Below are positions 1-7,265 of a DNA stretch of 16,749 nucleotides, in pieces. Under the pieces are notes generated by a model that was not told where the DNA came from, did no database searches, and saw nothing but the letters and a program-made list of their open reading frames with translations. The stretch comes from CAYZZA01 sp964482685 (GTDB lineage Bacteria; Bacillota; Bacilli; Lactobacillales; Carnobacteriaceae_A): positions 1 through 16,749 of the forward strand of contig CAYZZA010000024.1 in assembly GCA_964482685.1 (NCBI GenBank). Reading direction: 5' to 3'. The translations under genes were made by a program, and so were the position numbers. Position 1 is the first letter of the stretch; each line of letters opens with the position of its first letter.

Positions 1-1666
1 TCTGGTTTCGTGCTTTGTCTGCTTTGTAAAAACGTTCAAAAACATATGGAAGGTCTTCTTGTGGAATACCAGTTCCATTGTCAATGATTTCAATAACGAT
101 TTTGTTTAGCAACTTGTCTAACCGTACCCATATCCTTACTTTAGGATCTTTTTTCCCAGCTAAACCAGTATGACGAATCGCGTTATTCATCAGATTCACA
201 AAGACTTGATCCATTTTATCTTTGTCCACATACAAAAACGAGACGTCTGTTCCGATTTCTACTTCAAGTTGAACGCCTTCTTTAGTTGCCATTTTTTTAA
301 ATCGTGACAACAATCTTTTAAAGTAAGCAATGGCGTTCACTTTTTCTTTTGACAACTCCATGAAACCTGCTTCCATTCTTGACAATGTAAGCATCTCATT
401 AACCATCCGGTTCATACGCTGAGCTTCGTCTCGTATAATCAGTGCCATCTCTTTTTTATCCTCAGAGGTTTCTGCTACATCGTCAATGATAGCCTCACTG
501 TATCCTTGTACCATCACAAGAGGTGTTCTGATTTCATGAGACACGTTGTTAATAAAATCTACTCTCATTTTATCTAACCGATGTTCACTCGTCATGTCTT
601 GGGATGAAACCACGTACCCCCTGAGTGCCTCACTGGCTTCTTCTTCAATAGGAGAAATTTTCAAATCAAAATATTCGTCTTCTATTTCTAAAGATGCACA
701 GATGGGTTGATGGCGTTTTTTGGAATCTGCAATCGCAATGGCCAGCAAATCCGGATTTTCCGGATCATCTGACTGTTTAAACGCTTGGTATTTTTTGTAA
801 AAGACCTCGCCTTTTGGATTGGACTGCAGCAAGCGATCTTCTGAATCAAAAAACAGGACACCTGTTTCAATGCTCGACATAATCTTAGACAGCAAGTCTT
901 TTTCTTGGCGAATCGCTGCCCCTTTTTTCTTTAAGGAATACCCCATGTCATTCATTGCTAACGCTAATTGAGACAAATCATCATGCCCAGTTACTTTTAA
1001 GCTATTTGAAAAATCATTTTGGGCATATTCTGCTGCAATGGACGTCATTGAATGCAAAGGTTTGGTAATTTGCCTTTTCAGGTAATAATAGTTTAAATAG
1101 GTCAGAAAAATAAATATGACAATGAGCAATCCGAACACGGGCATCATTTGAGTTTCAAGATTTTTTAAAAAGGACAAATCTATATACGAATAAAACACAT
1201 ACGAATGTCCATCTACCGCAAAGTTTTTGATTCGAAAAAGATACGGGCTTCCTTCTACTTCTTTGGCGGATGCTTTTTCTTCAATTTGGGTATCTTCACC
1301 TTTTTGTATAGCTTCTACAATAGGTTCCTCTTTTTGAATTCGTTCTTCAATTTCTGGAGAAAACACAATATAATCGGGGACGTCTAAATCTGGTGTCATT
1401 TGTGTCCCGTTTTCTAGTTTCTTAATTTTAAAATGAATCCGTGAATTAAACGAATCCAGTTGACCTAAGCTACTCACTAACGCTTTTGGGTTTTTTTGAG
1501 ACAACTCTTCTAAATTGACAATGATTTCATTGTAGTCATTTAAATAGCTTGACTCTACTTGTTTGCGGTAGAAGTAGCCATAAAAGAAAGTCGTTCCCAA
1601 AAGAGCAAAAAGAGTAAAGGTAATTGTTGTGGCCCAGATTTTGACACCGATATTTTTTATTTTCAT
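1..1666 (-). CDS. resE: ResE-like membrane sensor histidine kinase (3' end cut by window)
   Basis: Membrane histidine kinase that would autophosphorylate and pass phosphate to the regulator encoded just upstream. The reading frame is open from ATG at 1666 to the window edge, 555 codons, so only the last few dozen residues, including the second glycine box, are missing if it has ResE length (about 590). Seen in order: membrane segment about 11-32, an extracytoplasmic domain to about 170, a second membrane segment about 174-195, HAMP linker to about 248, a PAS-like region about 265-365, the H-box NVSHEIRTPL with phosphoacceptor H377, the N-box with NLMNNAIRHT, the DNGTGIP box and an FERFYK F-box. 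The domain plan and the QGYSEAIIDD stretch after the H-box resemble ResE. The family (ResE, SrrB) responds to oxygen or redox state; the ligand here is inferred only. The gene starts 8 nt after the resD stop, and its ribosome site GAGGAG forms the last resD codons. WalK has a similar plan and is the main alternative. Confidence 0.9.
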   Translation of the reverse strand, partial: MKIKNIGVKIWATTITFTLFALLGTTFFYGYFYRKQVESSYLNDYNEIIVNLEELSQKNPKALVSSLGQLDSFNSRIHFKIKKLENGTQMTPDLDVPDYIVFSPEIEERIQKEEPIVEAIQKGEDTQIEEKASAKEVEGSPYLFRIKNFAVDGHSYVFYSYIDLSFLKNLETQMMPVFGLLIVIFIFLTYLNYYYLKRQITKPLHSMTSIAAEYAQNDFSNSLKVTGHDDLSQLALAMNDMGYSLKKKGAAIRQEKDLLSKIMSSIETGVLFFDSEDRLLQSNPKGEVFYKKYQAFKQSDDPENPDLLAIAIADSKKRHQPICASLEIEDEYFDLKISPIEEEASEALRGYVVSSQDMTSEHRLDKMRVDFINNVSHEIRTPLVMVQGYSEAIIDDVAETSEDKKEMALIIRDEAQRMNRMVNEMLTLSRMEAGFMELSKEKVNAIAYFKRLLSRFKKMATKEGVQLEVEIGTDVSFLYVDKDKMDQVFVNLMNNAIRHTGLAGKKDPKVRIWVRLDKLLNKIVIEIIDNGTGIPQEDLPYVFERFYKADKARNQ

Positions 1667-1674
1667 CCGAGCAC

Positions 1675-2391
1675 CTACTCCTCATCACAAGGGTAAGAAT
1701 TAAATTTATATCCCAATCCCCAAACTGTTTCAATCATTTTTGCTGCTTCCACTGAGTGCTTGGACAATTTTTCTCTCAAGCGTTTTACGTGCGTGTCGAC
1801 TGTTCTCAAGTCACCAAAAAACTCATACTTCCACACTTCTTTCAAAAGAAGCTCACGTCCAAATATTTGATCAGGAGACTTTGCAAGATAAAGAAGCAAA
1901 TCATATTCTTTAGGGGTCAAGTTGACTTGTTTGCCCCCAGCTTCCACCCGATGGGCTTGGTTGTTTATTTCAAGATGAGGCATTTTGATGATTTCTGAAT
2001 TGGATTTTTCTGTGCGAATATCTTCAGTTCTCTTTAAAACAGCCGCAACTCGGAGAACAACTTCCCTAGGACTAAAAGGTTTGACGATATAGTCATCGGC
2101 TCCTGCTTCGAATCCTTCAATTCGACTAACTTCTTCCCCTTTTGCCGTCAACATCATAATGGGCGTTTCTTTTTCTTCACGCAATGCTTGGGCTACTTCA
2201 ATCCCATTCATTTCAGGCAACATCAAGTCTAAAAGAATCAAATCGTAATCTTTTTCGATGGCCATTTTTAACGCTTGGGCACCCTCTTCTGCTTCTTCAA
2301 TGACATAGTGCTCTTTTTCAAGATACATACGCAAGAGTCGGCGAATGCGGTCTTCATCGTCGACAACCAATATCGTTTTTTCTTGATTCAT
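1675..2391 (-). CDS. resD: ResD-like OmpR-family response regulator
   Basis: Cytoplasmic DNA-binding response regulator of 238 residues, the usual length for ResD/SrrA. The receiver domain (about 5-118) shows the acidic pair D11-D12, phosphoacceptor D55 in LILLDLMLPEMNG, the conserved Thr in MLTAKGEE and the Lys in DDYIVKPF. The C-terminal winged helix (about 140-232) has LTPKEYDLLLYLA and the recognition-helix segment RTVDTHVKRLREKL, ending in the wing motif VWGLGYKF. A good AAGGAG site lies 8 nt before the ATG. It is paired with the kinase gene 8 nt downstream, so the two are surely co-translated. In Bacillus subtilis resD follows resABC (cytochrome c maturation); those genes are absent here, and resD comes directly after rluB as I recall for Listeria. 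Family membership is certain; the name resD rests on similarity and synteny. Confidence 0.92.
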   Translation of the reverse strand: MNQEKTILVVDDEDRIRRLLRMYLEKEHYVIEEAEEGAQALKMAIEKDYDLILLDLMLPEMNGIEVAQALREEKETPIMMLTAKGEEVSRIEGFEAGADDYIVKPFSPREVVLRVAAVLKRTEDIRTEKSNSEIIKMPHLEINNQAHRVEAGGKQVNLTPKEYDLLLYLAKSPDQIFGRELLLKEVWKYEFFGDLRTVDTHVKRLREKLSKHSVEAAKMIETVWGLGYKFNSYPCDEE

Positions 2392-2417
2392 TGGCTACAC
2401 TCCTTAAGTATTTTTTT

Positions 2418-2460
2418 GCGCCTATGAGTAGGCTTTGTGACGTCACGTGATTATTAGGCG
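2418..2460. promoter_or_regulatory. Nested palindromes in the rluB-resD spacer, possible operator
   Basis: The 100-nt spacer holds a perfect 10-bp palindrome GTGACGTCAC (2437-2446) that overlaps a second, TCACGTGA (2443-2450). Flanking them, CGCCTA (2419-2424) can pair with TAGGCG (2455-2460) or, in a tight 5-bp hairpin with a TGAG loop, with TAGGC at 2429-2433. There is no T-run in the gene direction after the hairpin, so it does not read as a rho-independent terminator of rluB. The position just ahead of resD suggests an operator or leader structure, but I match it to no named regulator. Confidence 0.4.
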
Positions 2461-2491
2461 TACTCTTGTAAGCGATTGTGTGGCTGACATG

Positions 2492-3217
2492 CTACTCATT
2501 TGTTTTTGCTGAGCGGCTTAGCTTGTCGATTTCAAACTTTTTAAGTTCACGCCACTCAGACGGTTGGAGCCCATCTAATGTTAGATGCCCAAATTTTTCT
2601 CGTTTCAGTTTTTCAACCGGATGTCCAATTGCTTGAAGCATCTTTTTTACTTGATGGTTTTGACCTTCATGGATAATAACTTCAACCATACTTGTATTTT
2701 TCTGTTGATCCCATGATAACACACGCGCTTTGGCAGGGGCGGTCTTTTTGCCTTCAATTCGGATGCCTCTTTCAAGTTTTGCAAGATTGCTGCGTGTCAC
2801 CATGCCTTTTACTTTGGCTACATAGGTTTTTTCTATTTCATATTTTGGATGCATCAACAATTGAGCAAATTCACCATCATTCGTTAAAATCAACGCTCCA
2901 GTTGTGTCGTAATCCAACCGTCCAATCGGATAAATTCGCTGTTCTACTTCTGGAAACAGATCTACAACTGTTTTTCTATTTTTGTCATCTGTTACAGTGC
3001 TGACAGTTCCTCTTGGTTTATTAAGCAAAAAATACACAGGATGCTCGCGTTCAACGATGATGTCATCCACCGCCACGATGTCTTGTTGGGACACTTGTGT
3101 GCCTAATTCTGTTGTCACTTTTCCATTCACTTTGACTCTGCCTTCTTTTATAAGTTCCTCGGATTTTCTTCTCGAGGCCACTCCAGCATGTGCCATTACT
3201 TTTTGAAGTCTTTCCAT
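2492..3217 (-). CDS. rluB: Ribosomal large-subunit pseudouridine synthase B
   Basis: RNA-modifying enzyme that isomerises a uridine in 23S rRNA to pseudouridine; in the RluB family the target is in helix 80 near the peptidyl-transferase centre. At 241 residues it is typical in length. An S4 RNA-binding domain fills about residues 1-60 (ERLQKVMAHAGVASRRKSEE). The catalytic domain carries YPIGRLDYDTTGALILTNDG, whose D102 is the catalytic aspartate of the RsuA/RluB/E/F subfamily, followed by HPKYEIEKTYVAKVKG. The start overlaps the scpB stop as TAATG, and its ribosome site AGGAGG lies inside the last scpB codons, so translation is probably coupled. The order scpA-scpB-rluB is widely conserved in Bacilli. 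RsuA-like relatives modify 16S rRNA, but the S4 form and the neighbours favour RluB. Confidence 0.94.
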   Translation of the reverse strand: MERLQKVMAHAGVASRRKSEELIKEGRVKVNGKVTTELGTQVSQQDIVAVDDIIVEREHPVYFLLNKPRGTVSTVTDDKNRKTVVDLFPEVEQRIYPIGRLDYDTTGALILTNDGEFAQLLMHPKYEIEKTYVAKVKGMVTRSNLAKLERGIRIEGKKTAPAKARVLSWDQQKNTSMVEVIIHEGQNHQVKKMLQAIGHPVEKLKREKFGHLTLDGLQPSEWRELKKFEIDKLSRSAKTNE

Positions 3218-3807
3218 TATTCATCCTCCTCTTGCATCTTTAGTTGTATCGTTTCTGAATTGGAAAATAAGTCTGACTCCTTCAAAGTAGGCTCTTCTAA
3301 TTCAGCCAAAGGAGGAAGGTCTTGTATCTTCTTTAATCCAAAATAATTTAAAAAATAATCGGTTGTTTCATAGATAACGGGTCGTCCTGGTGTATCCAAA
3401 CGTCCTTTTTCCTTAATCAATCCGCGTAATAAGAGTTTTTGAATGGAGCCACCTGAATGAACGCCGCGAATTGCATCAACTTCTAGTCGAGTTAGAGGTT
3501 GTTTGTACGCGATAATGGACAATATTTCTAGTGCAGCGGCACTAAGAGATGTCTGAAGCGGACGATGTGCATACGTTCTTAAAATGGGCTCCATTTCTTT
3601 TTTAGCAACTAGCAACACACGATTGGAGACAAACAGCAGTGTCAACCCACGGGTTGGGTCTTTGGTATACACATATTCTAACTGTTTCAAAAAAGTTTTC
3701 ATCTCGTCTAAATCAATCTCGACTAACTCGCACAGTTCCGTCAAAGGAATGCCTTCTTCACCTGCGGCATATAGAAGGGCTTCTATTTTTGCTTCCAAAC
3801 TCATCAT
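3217..3807 (-). CDS. scpB: Segregation and condensation protein B
   Basis: Accessory subunit of the SMC-ScpA-ScpB condensin, which compacts and segregates the nucleoid; ScpB dimers bind the middle of ScpA. At 196 residues it is of normal family size. Two winged-helix domains are recognisable: an N-terminal one (about 1-75, starting MSLEAKIEALLYAAGEEG) and a C-terminal one (about 85-165) with the signature SAAALEILSIIAYKQPLTR, RGVHSGG and the LDTPGRPVIYETTDYFL stretch. The tail after about 170 is acidic and probably disordered. A GGGAGG site precedes two consecutive ATG codons; the first (3807), 9 nt away, is the better spaced. It follows scpA by 20 nt and overlaps rluB by one base. Confidence 0.95.
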   Translation of the reverse strand: MMSLEAKIEALLYAAGEEGIPLTELCELVEIDLDEMKTFLKQLEYVYTKDPTRGLTLLFVSNRVLLVAKKEMEPILRTYAHRPLQTSLSAAALEILSIIAYKQPLTRLEVDAIRGVHSGGSIQKLLLRGLIKEKGRLDTPGRPVIYETTDYFLNYFGLKKIQDLPPLAELEEPTLKESDLFSNSETIQLKMQEEDE

Positions 3808-3827
3808 GCTAACGTTCCTCCCAGAAT

Positions 3828-4559
3828 TTAAAGAGGGTGAATGGATACGACCAGTTCATCCTTCAGTGTTTTTTGCTGAACGCGGACTTGATTTTCCTTC
3901 ATCAATTCCAACAAAGCAAGAAAAGATACAACGAGCTCTTGCGTTGATTTTCCAACAATTAAGTCTGAAAAAAGAAGTGGATGTGAAGATTCCAATAGCC
4001 TTTTTTTGATCCAGGTGATTCTTTCAGATACTGTCATGGATTCTCTTTGGATTGTCTTAGTGCGTGGCTTTTTGTACTCCATTTTTAAGGTTGCATGTTG
4101 GAAAGCAACAAGCAAATCAAACAGGGTAACCTCTCCTGGTTTTAACGGGATTTCTTCTTGGAAATCAGTCAATTCATCTGGAGCTTTGGTGAAATATGCT
4201 TGTCTTTGTTGTTCTTTTTCTGAAAAATTTACGGCAACTTGTTTAAACGTTTGATATTCTATCAGCATATTGACTAATTCTTGCCGTGGATCTTCTTCTT
4301 CGATTTCATCTTCCATCGCCTCTGCGTGCTGTGGGAGTAAAAAAGCACTTTTGATGGACAATAGAGTCGCTGCCATCACAAGATACTCTCCCACAACTGC
4401 AAGTTCTAACTTTTTCATGGTCTCCACGTACGCCATGTATTGCTCCACGATTTCTACGATGGGAATGTCTGTAACCTCGATTTCCATTTTTTTAATTAAA
4501 AAAAGAAGCAAATCAAGTGGGCCTTCAAATATAGTGGTTTTGATTGTCAGTGAGTCCAT
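3828..4559 (-). CDS. scpA: Segregation and condensation protein A (kleisin)
   Basis: Kleisin subunit that bridges the head domains of the SMC dimer in the bacterial condensin ring. The 243-residue product matches the usual length. The N-terminal SMC-neck-binding region has the hallmark FEGPLDLLLFLIKKMEIEV (about 12-30), followed by IPIVEIVEQYMAYV and the helix GEYLVMAATLLSIKSAFLLP. The middle is acidic (EDEIEEEDPRQEL), where ScpB binds in relatives. The C-terminal winged helix (about 175-240) includes FLALLELMKENQVRVQQ. The start at 4559 is preceded by GAGGAA about 8 nt away. It lies 61 nt after ribT and 20 nt before scpB and is most likely transcribed with both. An A-rich stretch and a weak AAGGA/TCCTT pairing in the ribT-scpA gap do not amount to a terminator. 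Confidence 0.95.
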   Translation of the reverse strand: MDSLTIKTTIFEGPLDLLLFLIKKMEIEVTDIPIVEIVEQYMAYVETMKKLELAVVGEYLVMAATLLSIKSAFLLPQHAEAMEDEIEEEDPRQELVNMLIEYQTFKQVAVNFSEKEQQRQAYFTKAPDELTDFQEEIPLKPGEVTLFDLLVAFQHATLKMEYKKPRTKTIQRESMTVSERITWIKKRLLESSHPLLFSDLIVGKSTQELVVSFLALLELMKENQVRVQQKTLKDELVVSIHPL

Positions 4560-4620
4560 TTTGTTTTTCCTCTATATGAATTAGTAACAAGTAGCAAAAG
4601 GATTTCTTTTTGTGTGTTCC

Positions 4621-4980
4621 TTATCCACAAGACTGTTGCCATTTTGATACAATGCTAGCTGTTTCAATGGTCCCCATCAGCTTTGTTTTTGGAAAAGCGT
4701 CTGACACGGCATTTAACATTTTGTACGTAATCCCTTCATGGCGATACGAAGGATTAAGCGCAATATGTCGCAGAAGCAATACTCCTTGAGCTTCTTCCAC
4801 GCCTAAAACCCCCACAAAATCTTCGGTTTCTTCACTTTTCCAAATAAACAAATGACGGTTCTCTTGCGTGAGATATCTGTCCATTTCTGTACGTAAATAA
4901 GCCATTTCTTTTAAGTCTGGGCTAAGAGACAACAGCCCCATGGTTATTTTTTTGTACATAGGCTTATACGAAATGAGCAT
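4621..4980 (-). CDS. ribT: RibT-like GNAT-family acetyltransferase
   Basis: Small putative N-acetyltransferase of 119 residues; Bacillus RibT has about 124. The opening MLISYKPMYKKITMGLLSL and the stretch LFIWKSEETEDFVGVLGVEE closely resemble RibT as I recall it, and LLLRHIALNPSYRHEGITYKML is the GNAT acetyl-CoA-binding region. The usual R-x-x-G-x-G/A loop reads RHEGIT here, with Thr at the last position, so cofactor binding may be altered. The substrate is unknown; RibT is named for its place at the end of the Bacillus riboflavin operon, but no rib genes adjoin it here. Instead it heads the scpA-scpB-rluB run, as in other Bacilli. Start 4980 has a very good AGGAGG site. A short overlapping upstream ORF (4964-5044) may influence its translation. 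Confidence 0.82.
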   Translation of the reverse strand: MLISYKPMYKKITMGLLSLSPDLKEMAYLRTEMDRYLTQENRHLFIWKSEETEDFVGVLGVEEAQGVLLLRHIALNPSYRHEGITYKMLNAVSDAFPKTKLMGTIETASIVSKWQQSCG

Positions 4981-5044
4981 GGTTTCCTCCTTCTTGCACG
5001 GAATCCGTTACCCTGTTTTCTTCTGATACATTAGACCGCGGCAT
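4964..5044 (-). CDS. Possible 26-residue leader ORF upstream of ribT
   Basis: A short frame starts at ATG 5044 with GAGGT (5051-5055) placed 6 nt before it, and runs 26 codons to TAA at 4966-4964. It therefore covers the ribT ribosome site and ends 17 nt inside ribT, in another frame. The peptide begins MPRSNVSEENRV and is hydrophilic, with no signal or membrane segment. I recognise no family. It could be a translated leader that couples or tunes ribT expression, or simply a chance frame with a fortuitous ribosome site. If the TAAAGT promoter nearby is right, the transcript would begin within a few bases of this ORF's ribosome site. Confidence 0.3.
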   Translation of the reverse strand: MPRSNVSEENRVTDSVQEGGNHAHFV

Positions 5045-5058
5045 TTTTTTACCTCATT

Positions 5059-5087
5059 ACTTTAACATACCTCTTCTATACACACAA
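5059..5087 (-). promoter_or_regulatory. Possible ribT-scpAB promoter
   Basis: After the punA terminator, TTGTGT (5082-5087) and TAAAGT (5059-5064) are separated by 17 nt, in the right direction for ribT. Both boxes match consensus only partly. TATAGA or TATGTT within the same stretch are alternative -10 elements. A promoter is expected here because the terminator upstream would otherwise leave ribT-scpA-scpB-rluB unexpressed. Confidence 0.35.
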
Positions 5088-5102
5088 TGCCACAAGAGGC
5101 AG

Positions 5103-5128
5103 TTTTTGTTTGGATAGGCAAACAAAAA
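5103..5128. repeat. Perfect 10-bp inverted repeat overlapping the punA terminator
   Basis: TTTTTGTTTG (5103-5112) and CAAACAAAAA (5119-5128) are perfect inverted copies around a 6-nt GATAGG loop. The right arm is the T-tract side of the punA terminator, so the two hairpins are mutually exclusive in RNA. The stem is A/T-rich, so it may be weak. Confidence 0.55.
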
Positions 5129-5160
5129 GAGAGTGTTTGATAGATCACACCTCTCTTTGC
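5122..5160 (-). terminator. Rho-independent terminator after punA
   Basis: Read on the minus strand, CAAAGAGAGGTGT pairs with ACACTCTCTTTTTG, with one bulged base and a loop of about 9 nt, starting 4 nt past the punA stop. The stem runs into a T-rich tract TTTTTGTTTG. This would end the cvfB/xerD/deoB/punA transcript. The T-tract itself forms one arm of a second inverted repeat just downstream. Confidence 0.8.
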
Positions 5161-5163
5161 GTC

Positions 5164-5997
5164 TTATTTAGCAGGCAATGTATACACAACTTCTTTAATC
5201 AGTGTTTTAAATGTTTCTTTAACCCGCTCGGTTGTTTCCACAACTTCTTTGTGTGAAAGAGTGGCTTGCATTCCAGCAGCTAAGTTTGTAATACACGATA
5301 CCCCTACCACACGAATGCCGGCATGTCTTGCGACAATGACTTCTGGAACGGTACTCATCCCAATCGCATCGCCCCCCATGGTACGAGCCATTCGGATTTC
5401 AGCAGGTGTCTCATACGTAGGACCTGATAGACCGAAGTAAACCCCTTTTTGTAGATCAATGTCATGCTTTTTCGCAGCCGCTTCGACAAGTGCTTGGTAT
5501 TCTTTGTCATATGCTTGGCTCATGTCTGTAAAACGTGGTCCCATCTCTTCGTCATTGGGACCCATTAACGGATTGGCACCGGTAAAATTAATATGATCTT
5601 GTATCAGCATCAAATCTCCAGGTTGGAACGCGGTGTTGATTCCCCCAGCTGCGTTAGTGACGATCATCGTGTGAACGCCAATGGCTTTCATGACACGAAC
5701 TGGAAAAGTCACTTGGTCTAAAGAGTACCCTTCATAATAATGAAACCGTCCTTGCATAGAAACAACATGTTTTCCTTCTAGCAAACCACATACCAGACGG
5801 CCTTTATGTCCTTCTACTGTTGATACTGGAAAACCTGGAATATCTTCATATGGAATAAAAATCGGTTCCAGTGTTTCTTCTGCTAATTCTCCAAGTCCAG
5901 ATCCTAAAATCAGCCCAATTTCAGGCTCAACTGTTATTTTTGATAAAATATATGCAGCTGCTTCTTCAATAGCTTGTTGTGCTTGTTTTTGTGTCAT
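5164..5997 (-). CDS. punA: Purine nucleoside phosphorylase, trimeric type
   Basis: Cytosolic phosphorolysis of inosine and guanosine to free base plus ribose (or deoxyribose) 1-phosphate, for purine salvage. The 277-residue form fits the PNP-I/PunA family. Motifs: LILGSGLGELAE (phosphate-binding loop near the N-terminus), GFPVSTVEGHKGRLV, MQGRFHYYEGYS, VTNAAGGIN, then GPTYETPAEIRMARTMGGDAIGMSTVPEVIV and CITNLAAGM, whose Asn is the purine-recognising residue in the family. The frame also opens at ATG 6018 (7 extra codons), but that ATG overlaps the GGAGG site and has no ribosome site of its own. I therefore place the start at 5997. It follows deoB by 32 nt and is followed by a terminator. DeoB would convert its ribose 1-phosphate product to ribose 5-phosphate, so the two genes form one pathway. 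Confidence 0.94.
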   Translation of the reverse strand: MTQKQAQQAIEEAAAYILSKITVEPEIGLILGSGLGELAEETLEPIFIPYEDIPGFPVSTVEGHKGRLVCGLLEGKHVVSMQGRFHYYEGYSLDQVTFPVRVMKAIGVHTMIVTNAAGGINTAFQPGDLMLIQDHINFTGANPLMGPNDEEMGPRFTDMSQAYDKEYQALVEAAAKKHDIDLQKGVYFGLSGPTYETPAEIRMARTMGGDAIGMSTVPEVIVARHAGIRVVGVSCITNLAAGMQATLSHKEVVETTERVKETFKTLIKEVVYTLPAK

Positions 5998-6029
5998 CGT
6001 ATTTCGTCGCCTCCACATTGTAAATTATA

Positions 6030-7214
6030 TTAGTGAGCATTTGGGATTAAATTTTGTAAAAAACTCGTGCCCATTTGTGTGCTCGGAACCGAAAAGTTCT
6101 CTGCGATGGTTGCACTCACATCAGAAAAATATCCTTGTGCAAGCGGACCACCTGTCGAAAAACGCGGAGAATACGCAAGCAAAGGAACATATTCACGTGT
6201 GTGGTCTGTCCCAGGAAAAGTAGGATCATTTCCATGATCTGCCGTTAAAAGTAAGAGGTCGTCTGCCGTCATCTGTGCATAGATCTCTGGAAGGCGTTTG
6301 TCAAAATCCTCCAATGCCTGTGCATAACCTTGAACGTTTCTACGGTGTCCATATTTTGCATCAAAATCAACTAGGTTCGTAAAACTTAAGCCAGTAAAAT
6401 CTGTTTGCATCACATCTACTAGTTTATCTACACCGTCCATGTTGCTTTCTGTACGGACACTGTCCGTGATGCCTTGTCCATTAAAAATATCATGGATTTT
6501 TCCAACTGCCCAGACATCTAAACCGGCTGCTTTCATTGCATCCAAAACGGTCTCTCCAAAAGGGTCTAACGCATAATCATGACGGTTTTTCGTTCGTTCA
6601 AATTGGCCGGGCGTCCCAATATAAGGTCTGGCAATAATTCGCCCTATCATATAAGGATCTTCTTTTGTTTGGTCTCGTACATACTGGCAAATATCATATA
6701 ATTCTTCTAGTGGTATAATGTCTTCGTGTGCGGCAATTTGAAGGACAGGGTCTGCAGACGTGTAAACAATTAAATCACCTGTTTGCATCTGGTGTTCGCC
6801 AAGTTCGTCTATGATAGCTGTTCCACTTGCGGGTTTGTTCCCAACCACTTTTCGTCCGCTGTAGTCTTCAATCTGTTGAATCAACTCTTTTGGGAACCCG
6901 TTTGGAAAAACACGAAAGGGCGTGTCAATATGCAACCCCATCAGTTCCCAATGCCCAGTCATCGTATCTTTTCCAACAGAGCGTTCTTCTAGCTTTGTGT
7001 AGTAGGCTTGTGGCTCTGAAACTGGGTCAATGCCTGTCAACGGTGCGATATTTCCCAATCCTAAGCGCTGCATATGCGGAAGCGATAGCCCAACTTCTTC
7101 GGCAATGTGCCCAAGTGTGTGTGCACCCACGTCCCCAAAATCTTTTGCATCCGGTGCTTCTCCAATCCCAACTGAATCCAACACGACAAGATGTATCCGC
7201 TTAAATTTGTTCAT
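6030..7214 (-). CDS. deoB: Phosphopentomutase
   Basis: Interconverts ribose (or deoxyribose) 1- and 5-phosphate, linking nucleoside breakdown by the neighbouring phosphorylase to central carbon metabolism. At 394 residues it has full family length. As a member of the alkaline-phosphatase superfamily it shows the metal motif [13 protein letters not shown] with D13, the KDTMTGHWE motif (82-90) carrying the threonine that is phosphorylated in the Bacillus enzyme (probably T84), and the late metal cluster [20 protein letters not shown]. The family uses two Mn2+ ions. The AAGGAG site lies about 12 nt ahead of the ATG, slightly distant. It follows xerD by 51 nt with no promoter or terminator visible between them, so co-transcription is likely; xerD-deoB-punA is also the Bacillus order. 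Confidence 0.96.
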   Translation of the reverse strand: MNKFKRIHLVVLDSVGIGEAPDAKDFGDVGAHTLGHIAEEVGLSLPHMQRLGLGNIAPLTGIDPVSEPQAYYTKLEERSVGKDTMTGHWELMGLHIDTPFRVFPNGFPKELIQQIEDYSGRKVVGNKPASGTAIIDELGEHQMQTGDLIVYTSADPVLQIAAHEDIIPLEELYDICQYVRDQTKEDPYMIGRIIARPYIGTPGQFERTKNRHDYALDPFGETVLDAMKAAGLDVWAVGKIHDIFNGQGITDSVRTESNMDGVDKLVDVMQTDFTGLSFTNLVDFDAKYGHRRNVQGYAQALEDFDKRLPEIYAQMTADDLLLLTADHGNDPTFPGTDHTREYVPLLAYSPRFSTGGPLAQGYFSDVSATIAENFSVPSTQMGTSFLQNLIPNAH

Positions 7215-7265
7215 CTAAATAAAACGCTCCTTTTTGACACCCTATCTCTGCCTCTTCGTGATGTG

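Noticed and set aside
3584..4009. A 141-codon plus-strand frame across scpB/scpA
   Set aside because: It is antisense to two well-conserved genes, its product resembles nothing I know, and it has no convincing start signal.
4560..4620. A terminator between ribT and scpA
   Set aside because: Only a 5-bp AAGGA/TCCTT pairing with a long loop is present, without a following T-run.
5998..6018. Upstream ATG giving punA seven more residues (MWRRRNT)
   Set aside because: This ATG overlaps the GGAGG site that serves the next ATG and has no ribosome site of its own; the shorter protein also matches the family length.
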